From CAYLLN01 sp033762315 (GTDB lineage: Bacteria > Planctomycetota > Planctomycetia > Pirellulales > Pirellulaceae), in contig JANRLS010000165.1 of the NCBI GenBank assembly GCA_033762315.1, forward strand, positions 33,284 to 97,283: 64,000 nucleotides of DNA, written 5' to 3'. Position 1 is the first letter of the stretch, and every line of letters starts with the position of its first letter. Under the pieces are notes generated by a model. The model was not told the DNA's origin. It worked only from the letters and a program-made list of their open reading frames with translations, and ran no database searches. Of the stretch, positions 1-7,215 are shown in pieces. The position numbers and the translations under genes are program-made.

Positions 1-764
1 ACCACCGGCTGCACCAGCGGCAGGCCGAACGAGCGATAGACCGCGGCCGGGCGCTTGTGTTTGTGAACGTCGTAGGCTTCTACTTGCCCGCCAATCATCG
101 GCACCCAGACGAATTCTTCCGAAATCGCCGGGCCGGCCGAGGGAGCGCCGACCACCTGCCGGCTCCATTCGACCGAGCCATCTTCGACCCGCATCACATA
201 GAGCATCGAACCATTGACCACGGCGACGTGCGTGTCGCTCGCCGCCGGAGCACTCGTCGTATGTAGCGGCTTGCCCACGGTCGCCGCCCACAGGGTGCGC
301 CCCGTCTCGCCATCGATGGCATGTACCATGCCGCGCTGGGAGCTGACATAGATCGTGATCTGCGGCACGACATAAGTATCAATCCGCGGCAGGGGAGCGT
401 CCTTCACCCCGGCCGTTTCGGCCTCTCCCTTGATCTTGGCGGCCAGTTCGTTCGCCTTGACCCGCGCCCCTTCGACCCCAATCGGCTGGCCAAAGGCATC
501 GCGCTCGCGCTCTGAAAAGACGTACCGCTTGCCTTCGTGCAGAATCTCCAGCACGGTGTGGGCCTGCGTGGCGCTCACATGTTGATAGACGCCGGCCAGG
601 CGACCCTTCCCCCGGTCGAGGCCGACCTGCGTGAACCACAGCCGCTCCATCCCCATTTGGCGGGCGGCATCGGCATCGATGACCCCCGAGCTGCTGACCT
701 GGGCGAATGCCGAGCCAGCCGCGGCAACGATTAGCAACCCCGCAATGAGCGCGCGACCCGACAT
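1..764 (-). CDS. Exported PQQ-like beta-propeller repeat protein, partial (runs off left edge)
   Basis: The N-terminus (MSGRALIAGLLIVAAAGSAFAQ) is a clear Sec signal peptide ending in AFAQ, which fixes the start at the ATG at 764. About 254 codons are present and the reading frame continues past the window edge. After a leader region of about 125 residues comes a beta-propeller blade with the usual signature: VSSQRGMVHAIDGETGRTLW, followed by repeated strands (VAVVNGSMLYVMRVEDGSVEW) and FVWVPMIGGQVEAYDV. This pattern is typical of PQQ/BamB-like repeats. No enzyme active site can be assigned from the visible part; many planctomycete proteins of this type have no known function. It diverges from tmk, with about 165 bp between the two starts. 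Family assignment is firm; role unknown. Confidence 0.85.
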   Translation of the reverse strand, partial: MSGRALIAGLLIVAAAGSAFAQVSSSGVIDADAARQMGMERLWFTQVGLDRGKGRLAGVYQHVSATQAHTVLEILHEGKRYVFSERERDAFGQPIGVEGARVKANELAAKIKGEAETAGVKDAPLPRIDTYVVPQITIYVSSQRGMVHAIDGETGRTLWAATVGKPLHTTSAPAASDTHVAVVNGSMLYVMRVEDGSVEWSRQVVGAPSAGPAISEEFVWVPMIGGQVEAYDVHKHKRPAAVYRSFGLPLVQPV

Positions 765-916
765 GGCGACCCTCGCAACCTGCCAGCGAATGTGGAGAAC
801 TCCAGCCCTTCATCTTACCAAGGGGGGGCGGCGTTTGTTCGGAAAAATCCGTGAAATTCCCCGCATTTCGCCGCAAACCGCTGCCGGATAACGACTTGGA
901 ACGCCCCATTTTCCGC

Positions 917-922
917 TACAAT
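917..922 (+). promoter_or_regulatory. Candidate -10 element (TACAAT) of a leaderless tmk transcript
   Basis: TACAAT lies seven bases before the tmk ATG at 930, with a weak -35-like TTGGAA at 896-901 (spacer 15). No Shine-Dalgarno sequence precedes the ATG. Transcription would start at or next to the start codon. This is inference from spacing only. Confidence 0.35.
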
Positions 923-929
923 CGGACCT

Positions 930-1562
930 ATGTTCTTCAGCTTCGATGGCGTGGATGGGGCGGGCAAATCGACGCAGATTCGCCTGCTGGGGGCTTGGCT
1001 CCGCGGCCAGGGGCGCGAGGTCGTCGTCTGCCGCGATCCGGGCGGGACGCCGCTGGGCGAAAAGCTCCGGTCGCTGCTCCTCGATCTTCACGATGTGCCG
1101 ATCCATCGCCGCAGCGAGATGCTGCTCTATATGGCGTCGCGGGCGCAGCTGGTCGAGGAGGTCATCCGCCCGGCACTGGAGGCCGATAAGTGCGTGATTA
1201 GCGACCGGTATTTGCTGGCGAACGTCGTTTATCAGGCGCATGGGGACGGGGCTTCGTCCCTGTCGCCCGACGATGTCTGGCAAGTCGGCGCGGTGACGGT
1301 CGGCGGCCTCATGCCCGATCTTGTCTTCTTGCTCGACATGCCCGCCGAGCAGGCGGCCGCCCGCATTCAGCGGTCTCCCGACCGGATGGAAGCCCGCGGC
1401 CTCGACTATCTGGAGCGCGTCCGGCAAGGCTTCCTCACCGAAGCCCGCCGCTTTCCCCAAAAAATCGCCGTTATCAACGCCGACCAGCCGATTGAAGGCA
1501 TTCACGCCGAAATCATCGCTGCCGCCCAGCGTATTCTCCCCGGCCCTAGCCCCCAGCCCTAG
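930..1562 (+). CDS. tmk: Thymidylate kinase
   Basis: Phosphorylates dTMP to dTDP with ATP in the cytoplasm, an essential step of dTTP synthesis. The 210-residue length is normal. The Walker A loop GVDGAGKST is at residues 7-15, the substrate-loop motif RDPGGTPLGE at 35-44 (REPGGT in E. coli), the DRY motif at 92-94 followed by a YQ at 101-102, and a lid-like RIQRSPDRME further on. The usual serine after DRY (DRYxxSxxAYQ) is replaced: here LLANVVYQ. The ATG at 930 puts the P-loop in the standard position and has no Shine-Dalgarno. The last residues (GPSPQP) are encoded by a tandem CCCTAGCCC-type repeat, so the C-terminus may be repeat-derived. Nine bases separate it from holB, indicating one transcript. 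Confidence 0.96.
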   Translation: MFFSFDGVDGAGKSTQIRLLGAWLRGQGREVVVCRDPGGTPLGEKLRSLLLDLHDVPIHRRSEMLLYMASRAQLVEEVIRPALEADKCVISDRYLLANVVYQAHGDGASSLSPDDVWQVGAVTVGGLMPDLVFLLDMPAEQAAARIQRSPDRMEARGLDYLERVRQGFLTEARRFPQKIAVINADQPIEGIHAEIIAAAQRILPGPSPQP

Positions 1563-1570
1563 CCCTGCCC
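1543..1570. repeat. Tandem GGCCCTAGCCCC-type repeat at the tmk/holB junction
   Basis: CCCTAGCCCCCAGCCCTAGC with flanking CCCTGCCCC makes a near-tandem repeat. It encodes the tmk C-terminus and its stop codon and fills the space before holB. A similar G-rich version lies on the plus strand around 4820-4850 within the oxoprolinase linker. Confidence 0.6.
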
Positions 1571-1571
1571 C

Positions 1572-2627
1572 ATGCTCCGCGGCCACGCTCCCATCCTCGA
1601 TCAATTTCGCCACGCCCTGTCGCGCGGTCGCCTCGCGAGCACGTTTTTGTTCGTCGGCCCGGCGGGCATCGGCAAGCGGCTGTTGGCCCTGCATCTGGCC
1701 CAGGCGCTGCTGTGCGAGCGGCGACCGGAGGAGCGGCTCGATCCGTGCGGCGAATGCCCCAGTTGCCGGCAGGTGCTGGCGGGGTCGCATCCCGATGTCG
1801 AAATCGTCGGCAAGCCGGCCGATAAGGCGTTCATTCCGGTCGAGTCGCTAATCGGCGATAAGGAGCACCGGATGCGGGCGGGGCTGTGCTACAACATCTC
1901 GAACAAGCCCTTCTCGGGCCGGCGGAAAATCGCCATCATCGACGATGCCGATTATCTCAATAAGGAAGGGGCCAACTGCCTCTTAAAAACGCTGGAGGAA
2001 CCGCCGCCAAAGTCGATCCTGATTCTGATCGGCACCAGCGAGCAGCGGCAACTGCCGACGATCCGTTCGCGGTGCCAGATCGTGCGGTTTGCCCCGCTGG
2101 CGGCTGACGATGTGGCGGCGATTCTGGTCGAGCAGGGGCTTTGCCCCGATCCGGCCGCCGCGCAAAAGGCCGCCCGGCAGGGGCACGGCAGCATCGAGCG
2201 GGCGAGCCTGTGGTGCGACGAACGGCTCGTCGAGTTTCGGGTCGCGCTCTTGGCCATCCTTAGCGACCGCGAGCCGAGCCTGGCCGAAGCGAGCAAGCTC
2301 GTCGGCAGCTTCGTGGACGAAGCGGGCAAGGAAGCGCCACTGAAGCGGGCCCGGCTGCGGCTGGTGTTTTCGCTGGCCGAGGAGTTTTATCGGCAATTGC
2401 TCGTGGCCGCGGCGGCGGGACAAAAATCGGGCGATCCGGCGCTCGACGAAGCAGCCACCCGCGCGTTGCGGTGGTTTCCCGGCGAGGAAGGGGCCGCCGC
2501 CTGCCTCGACCTCTGCCTCGATGCCTACGCCCATTTGGAGGCCAACGCCAACCAGGCGACGCTCATCGAGTGGTGGCTCGACGAGCTGGCAAGCGCCGCG
2601 CGGATGGGGCGCGTATCGGTGGGTTGA
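1572..2627 (+). CDS. holB: DNA polymerase III subunit delta' (clamp-loader AAA+ protein)
   Basis: Part of the clamp loader that opens the sliding clamp at primer ends. The N-terminal RFC-like domain has a P-loop (GPAGIGKR, residues 29-36), a four-cysteine zinc module C48-x10-C59-x2-C62-x2-C65, the Walker-B-like IIDDAD, the conserved LLKTLEEPP helix and an SRC sensor (IRSRCQ). All are hallmarks of DnaX/delta' proteins. The 351 residues match delta' rather than the longer tau/gamma. Placement directly after tmk is the classical tmk-holB arrangement, which supports delta' over DnaX. The ATG at 1572 gives a normal N-terminus. About 526 bases without a gene follow. Confidence 0.93.
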   Translation: MLRGHAPILDQFRHALSRGRLASTFLFVGPAGIGKRLLALHLAQALLCERRPEERLDPCGECPSCRQVLAGSHPDVEIVGKPADKAFIPVESLIGDKEHRMRAGLCYNISNKPFSGRRKIAIIDDADYLNKEGANCLLKTLEEPPPKSILILIGTSEQRQLPTIRSRCQIVRFAPLAADDVAAILVEQGLCPDPAAAQKAARQGHGSIERASLWCDERLVEFRVALLAILSDREPSLAEASKLVGSFVDEAGKEAPLKRARLRLVFSLAEEFYRQLLVAAAAGQKSGDPALDEAATRALRWFPGEEGAAACLDLCLDAYAHLEANANQATLIEWWLDELASAARMGRVSVG

Positions 2628-3153
2628 AGCCGGCCTGCGTGAAGCCGGCGCGGCGTGACCAGACTAGTCACGGCGGGGAACTTTTTCGCGCGCGACTTAG
2701 GGCGACGCGCGGCGGCGTAAGTCGTTGTGGCTCAGGCACCTGCGCGAATGCCTTGTGACGTAAGTCCCAAACCGCGCGAAAATCCGCGCGCAAGTTTCTT
2801 GACGCGCGCAGGTTTCTTACAGAAGATGACAGTTAATTTGTACACATGTCTCCTCGGCAGGATAGCGCATTCTGCCGAGCGGTATTTTCACCAGCGAGTG
2901 ACCCATGCAGCCAACCATCGATCCGCCCCCCAAGCCACAAATTCCCGGCGGCAACCGCGCGCCCCATGCCGAGTGGGCTACGCTGTCCCCCTCGGCTGCC
3001 GAAATTGATCGCACGAGGGGTGCCCAACCGTCCGCGGGGACGGGCTTATTGGGGGCGTCCCCAAACCCTAGTAACTATAGTAAGCCCGCCGCAAATCCAC
3101 CCCCGCGCTTATTGCCCCGGCCCCCGGATGAAATCGCTGCAAATCGTTGCCAG
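2628..3153. other. Gene-free stretch between holB and the oxoprolinase
   Basis: No convincing coding region was found. It holds copy 1 of the two-copy element (2654-2811) and a hairpin CTCGGCAG/CTGCCGAG (2853-2860 with 2872-2879). A GGGGACG/CGTCCCC hairpin lies near 3036-3062. A long plus-strand open frame from 2905 is proline-rich and runs antisense to the oxoprolinase, so I regard it as spurious. Confidence 0.6.
2654..2811 (+). repeat. Two-copy dispersed element of about 159 bp, copy 1
   Basis: It begins with CGTGACCAGACTAGTC (2654-2669) and ends in the GCGCGC-AAGTTTCTTGACGCGCG block (about 2786-2808). Copy 2 lies on the opposite strand at 50672-50831 with the same two ends and almost the same length. 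The interior is much less conserved, though both copies have a GGCGGG plus homopolymer segment near the left end. It sits 26 bases after holB. No open reading frame is inside. Confidence 0.7.
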
Positions 3154-6100
3154 TCAATGACTTGCGACCAGCCCCTCGCGCTCGCCATCGCCCCCGCCGG
3201 GCGGCACGAAGTTGGGGCGCGTAATAAGCCCCCAGCCCCCGCCACCCGGCGTTTCGATGGTGATGATGTCGCCGGGCTGCACCTCGATCTGAGCCAGGCC
3301 AGCCAGTGGCTCGACGCGCCCAGCGGCGCGAGTGAGCGTGTTCTTGCCGAGCGCGCCGGACTCGCCGCCGGCCAGCCCAAAGGGGGGAAATGGTCCGCGG
3401 CGCTGCGTAAGGAGCGACAGGGTCAGCGGGCGGAGGAATTCGATCCGCCGGACCACGCCGTCGCCGCCGCGCCGTTGCCCCGCGCCGCCGGAGCCCCGGC
3501 GGATCGAGAACTCGACCAGTCGCACCGGATAGCGGGCCTCCAGCACTTCGGGATCGGTCAGCCGGGTGTTGGTCATGTGCGTATGCACGGCATCCGCGCC
3601 GTCGGCCGCGGCCGTCGCGCCGCTGCCGCCGCAGATGGTTTCGTAGTAGCCGAAGGTGGCGTCGCCGAAGAGCAGGTTGTTCATCGTCCCTTGGCTGGCG
3701 GCGGCGAGTCCCAGCGCGCCGAGCAGCGTATCGACCACCCGCTGCGAGGTTTCGACGTTCCCGCCGACCACGGCCGCGCAATCCTCCGGCCGCTCGCGCT
3801 CGGGGGGGCTGAGAATTCCCTCGGGCACGATCAGGTTGATCGGGGCGAGGACACCCTGGTTCAGGGGAATCTCTTCGCCGATCAACAGCCGCAAGACATA
3901 CATCACCGCCGCGGTGACGATCGCCCGATTGGCATTCAAGTTGCCCGGCGAAAGCGGCCCGCTGCCGGTGAAGTCGATGGTCGCCTCGTCCCCCACGATC
4001 GTGATCGCGACGTGGATCGGCGTGCCGTCGTCGAGATATTCGGTGAATTCGCGCCGGCCGGGCGGCAGGCTGGCGAGCGTGGCCCGCATCTTCCGCTCGG
4101 CAGCGGTTTGGATGTGCCGCATGTAGGCCAGCACCACGGGCTGCGAATACCGCTCGATCATCCGCGTCAGGTCATTCGCTCCCTGCTGGTTGGCGGCCAT
4201 TTGAGCCGTGATGTCGGCCAGGTTCGTCTCGGGCGAACGGCTCGGATGCTGGCCCGCCGCCAAGAGCGACCGCAGCTGTTCGAGTCGCGATACGCCCCCA
4301 GCGACGGCGCGGAAGTTGCGAATCAGCACTCCCTCGTCGGCGAGCGTTCGCGAAAAAGGCGGCATCGACCCCGGCGCGATCCCGCCGATCTCGGCATGAT
4401 GGGCCCGACTGGCGGTGAAGAACAACAGCTGCGAGTTCAAAGTTCCAGGTTCAAAGTTCAAAGTTGAGGAATCGGAACCTTGAACTGGATTGTGGAACAC
4501 CGGTGTGACGACCGTGACATCCGGCAGGTGCGAGCCGCCACGATAGGGATCGTTGGTGACGAACACATCTCCCGGCTGCATGGCGGGATTGTCGGCGATG
4601 ACCCGCCGCACCGTTTCGCCCATCGCCCCCAGATGGACCGGAATATGCGGCGCGTTGACGACGAGATCGCCGGTCGCCGTGAAAATCGCACAGCTAAAGT
4701 CGAGCCGCTCCTTCACATTGACGCTGGTCGAAGTGCCGCGGAGCGTGATTCCCATCTGCGTCGCGATGGCGGTGAAGTGGTTGCTGAAAACTTCGAGCTG
4801 CACCGGATCGGGGGAGGAAGAAAGGGCTGGAGGCTGGCTGCTAGGGCTGGGGGACGAAAAGTTCAGGAAGGGCGAGGCTCCCGCCGAGCCGCCGGCGGAT
4901 TTCGGATTTCGGATTTCGGAATTCGGATTTGCTTGGCTTTTGGTGCTTGGTTCTTGGTCATTCCCGCCCGCGTCAGACGTCAGCACAAGCTCGCCGCCGC
5001 CAAGCAATTCCCCACGCCAACCAGCGTCAACAATCGTCGTCGTCAGCGGCTCGACGAGGATGGCGGGGCCGTCAATCACCGCGCCAGGCCGCAGCCGCTC
5101 GCGGTCGTAGAGCGCGGCTGTTTGCGATGCGCCAGCGACGACGAGACCGCGTGTGCCGTCGGGAGTCGGCACATAAGCGGCCGCGGACGAAGAGCGACGC
5201 GCCGGAGCGTCGGATCGGCCACGGGCCGCCACCCGCGCGGCGACGATTTCCAGAGGTCGCTGCTCGTACACATAGCCATACAGACGGCGATGCTCGCTGG
5301 TGAAGACCGCGGCGTAGTCGCCAGCGGCCGGCTCGGCAATGGAAAGCGGAACATCGGTGCCGACGTAGCGGAGGTCGAGCGAGCGGGTGATCTCGATCTG
5401 CTCGGCCGTGCCGCCATCGGCCAGCACATCATCGTTCGCTTCCCGGCTGAGCCGATCCAGCAACTGCCGGGCGCGCGACAATCCCGCCGCATCGAGCCGC
5501 TGATAGACGCCGGCCGAGCGATGCTTGACGATGTCGGCCAGTCCCATTCCCAGGGCACACAGCACGCCGGCATCGGGGTGGCTCAGCACGCGCCTGATGC
5601 CCAGCTCGGCGGCGACGGCGCAAGCATGTTGCGGCCCGGCGGCACCGAACGCGACGAGCACGTAGTCGCGCGGGTCGTATCCCTTGGCAATCGAAATCGA
5701 GCGAATCGCCTGGGCCATGTTGGCGTTGGCGATGCGCAGGAACCCCTCGGCCAAGGCAATTGGCGAGAGGGACGTGGCGAGCTGGCTGGCAACTTCGTCC
5801 AGCCGCCGCCGCACCGCCTGGTAGTCGAGTGGAAACGGAAAATGGTCCGGCAACAGGCGACCGAGAAGAAAATTGCAGTCGGTCACGGTGAGCGGCCCGC
5901 CCCGCCCATAGCAAGCGGGACCAGGATCGGCCCCCGCGCTGTCGGGGCCGACGACGAGCTTCATGCCGTCGAATTTGCAGACCGAGCCGCCGCCGGCCGC
6001 GACCGTCTCGATCGCCAGCATCGGGGCAACGATCCGCACGCCGGCCTTCTCGGTTTCAAACTCATATTCGAAGCGGCCGTCGAACCGCGAAACATCGGTG

Positions 6101-7215
6101 CTTGTGCCTCCCATGTCGAAGCCGATCGCCCGCGGAAAACCAGCCACTTCGGCCACGCGCGAAAAGCCGACAACTCCGCCGGCAGGACCGGAAAGGACGC
6201 TGTCCTTGCCGGTGAAACTGGCCGCGCTCGCGAGGCCGCCGCTGCTGGTCATGAGGCGGAGGTTGGTGGTGGGACGCTCGACCGGATTTCCGCCCGGACC
6301 CTCACCCCGATCCTCTCCCAGTGGGAGAGCGAGAGAGGAGCGGAGCCGCCCGATGTACGTCCGCAGAATCGGGTTCAGATAGGCATCGACCACCGTCGTG
6401 TCGCCGCGCGGCACCAGCTTCATCAGCGGGGAAACGCGGGTCGAAATGCTGACTTCGGCAAAGCCCAGGTCGCGGGCGATTTGCTCGACGACCAGCTCAT
6501 GGGCCGGATTGGCATAGGCATTGTGCAGGCAGATCGCCAGCGACTCGATCCCGGCCCCTTGCAGCGTCGCGAGCGCGGCTCGAACTTGCTCGGCTCGCGG
6601 GGTCTGCAGCACGGTGCCGTCGGCGGCGATTCGCTCGTCGATCTCGGCGACGGCCGAGAAGAGGGGCACGGGCTTCTGGATCGCCAGCTCGAACAGCTTC
6701 GGCCGATTCTGGTACCCGATGTGCAGGATGTCGGCGAGGCCGCGGGTCGTCACCAGGCCTGTCTTCGCTCCGCGGCGCGTCAGCAGGGCATTCGTGCCGC
6801 GCGTGGTCCCCAGGCGCATGTCGCAGGGCGGAATCGGCTGATCGAGAGCAAGACCCAGGAAGAGGCGAATCGCCAAGATCGGGGCCTCTTCGGGGGAAAC
6901 CAGCTCATACGCGCGACCCGGCGGAAGCGAAGTTCCCGCGATTCGCCCCGGCTGCGAGTGGGTCACCGCCGATTCGCCAATCACGCGGCCCGTGTCGTCC
7001 AGCACGCGGAGCCGGTAGCCGCTCCAAAAACCGGCCGGCTCGGCGCGGGCCGGATCGACGATGTGGCTCGCCGACGAACCCGCGCCGACCGCTCCTTTGG
7101 TCACGGCCGAGCTGAGCACCTTGCGCCGCAGCGTGACACCATCGGGCCGGCGAGCGAGGCAATCGGTGAAGGTGCCCCCAACATCGAGCCAGAACTGCCA
7201 GCACGGGGGGGTCAT
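3154..7215 (-). CDS. 5-oxoprolinase / hydantoinase family protein (HyuA-HyuB fusion)
   Basis: ATP-dependent ring opening of 5-oxoproline or a related cyclic amide; cytoplasmic. The HyuA half (about residues 1-700) has the actin-like ATPase signatures LDVGGTFTDC near the N-terminus and GFDMGGTSTDVSRF. The HyuB half (from about 750) begins QLEVFSNHFTAIATQMG and carries VTNDPYRGGSHLPD and a glycine-rich C-terminus. The length of 1353 residues is slightly above that of the family (about 1290). The excess is explained by three repeat-derived insertions: LPLGEDRGEGPGG in HyuA, a long linker containing NSEIRNPKS, and STLNFEPGTLN in HyuB. The start overlaps the binding-protein stop by ATGA, so the two are co-translated. 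Exact substrate (5-oxoproline versus hydantoin) cannot be told from sequence. Confidence 0.92.
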   Translation of the reverse strand: MTPPCWQFWLDVGGTFTDCLARRPDGVTLRRKVLSSAVTKGAVGAGSSASHIVDPARAEPAGFWSGYRLRVLDDTGRVIGESAVTHSQPGRIAGTSLPPGRAYELVSPEEAPILAIRLFLGLALDQPIPPCDMRLGTTRGTNALLTRRGAKTGLVTTRGLADILHIGYQNRPKLFELAIQKPVPLFSAVAEIDERIAADGTVLQTPRAEQVRAALATLQGAGIESLAICLHNAYANPAHELVVEQIARDLGFAEVSISTRVSPLMKLVPRGDTTVVDAYLNPILRTYIGRLRSSLALPLGEDRGEGPGGNPVERPTTNLRLMTSSGGLASAASFTGKDSVLSGPAGGVVGFSRVAEVAGFPRAIGFDMGGTSTDVSRFDGRFEYEFETEKAGVRIVAPMLAIETVAAGGGSVCKFDGMKLVVGPDSAGADPGPACYGRGGPLTVTDCNFLLGRLLPDHFPFPLDYQAVRRRLDEVASQLATSLSPIALAEGFLRIANANMAQAIRSISIAKGYDPRDYVLVAFGAAGPQHACAVAAELGIRRVLSHPDAGVLCALGMGLADIVKHRSAGVYQRLDAAGLSRARQLLDRLSREANDDVLADGGTAEQIEITRSLDLRYVGTDVPLSIAEPAAGDYAAVFTSEHRRLYGYVYEQRPLEIVAARVAARGRSDAPARRSSSAAAYVPTPDGTRGLVVAGASQTAALYDRERLRPGAVIDGPAILVEPLTTTIVDAGWRGELLGGGELVLTSDAGGNDQEPSTKSQANPNSEIRNPKSAGGSAGASPFLNFSSPSPSSQPPALSSSPDPVQLEVFSNHFTAIATQMGITLRGTSTSVNVKERLDFSCAIFTATGDLVVNAPHIPVHLGAMGETVRRVIADNPAMQPGDVFVTNDPYRGGSHLPDVTVVTPVFHNPVQGSDSSTLNFEPGTLNSQLLFFTASRAHHAEIGGIAPGSMPPFSRTLADEGVLIRNFRAVAGGVSRLEQLRSLLAAGQHPSRSPETNLADITAQMAANQQGANDLTRMIERYSQPVVLAYMRHIQTAAERKMRATLASLPPGRREFTEYLDDGTPIHVAITIVGDEATIDFTGSGPLSPGNLNANRAIVTAAVMYVLRLLIGEEIPLNQGVLAPINLIVPEGILSPPERERPEDCAAVVGGNVETSQRVVDTLLGALGLAAASQGTMNNLLFGDATFGYYETICGGSGATAAADGADAVHTHMTNTRLTDPEVLEARYPVRLVEFSIRRGSGGAGQRRGGDGVVRRIEFLRPLTLSLLTQRRGPFPPFGLAGGESGALGKNTLTRAAGRVEPLAGLAQIEVQPGDIITIETPGGGGWGLITRPNFVPPGGGDGEREGLVASH
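4435..4486. repeat. In-frame GTTCAAAGTTC-type repeat inside the oxoprolinase gene
   Basis: GTTCAAAGTTCCAGGTTCAA and further GTTCAAAGTT units, with a partial inverted copy (GGAACCTTGAACTGG, 4474-4488). The same family forms the inverted pair at 29391-29482. Here it is translated as STLNFEPGTLN within a predicted beta-hairpin loop of HyuB. Confidence 0.8.
4896..4960. repeat. In-frame GGATTTC tandem repeat plus GCTTGG repeat in the oxoprolinase linker
   Basis: Four GGATTTC-like units (CGGATTTCGGATTTCGGATT and onward) are followed by a GCTTGGCTTTTGGTGCTTGG segment. On the coding strand these read as TKSQ...NSEIRNPKS. The same families recur at 15929-15977 and 48545-48580. Confidence 0.8.
6296..6345. 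repeat. In-frame CCCTCACCCC/CTCTCCC hairpin repeat in the HyuA half
   Basis: CTCTCCC-AGT-GGGAGAG forms a hairpin at 6313-6329 inside a CCCTCACCCCGATCCTCTCC context, a common bacterial intergenic repeat. It is translated in frame as LPLGEDRGEGPGG between conserved strands. Confidence 0.75.

Noticed and set aside
2905..4467. Plus-strand frame beginning in the holB-oxoprolinase spacer
   Set aside because: Proline-rich low-complexity start and mostly antisense to HyuB; no signature.
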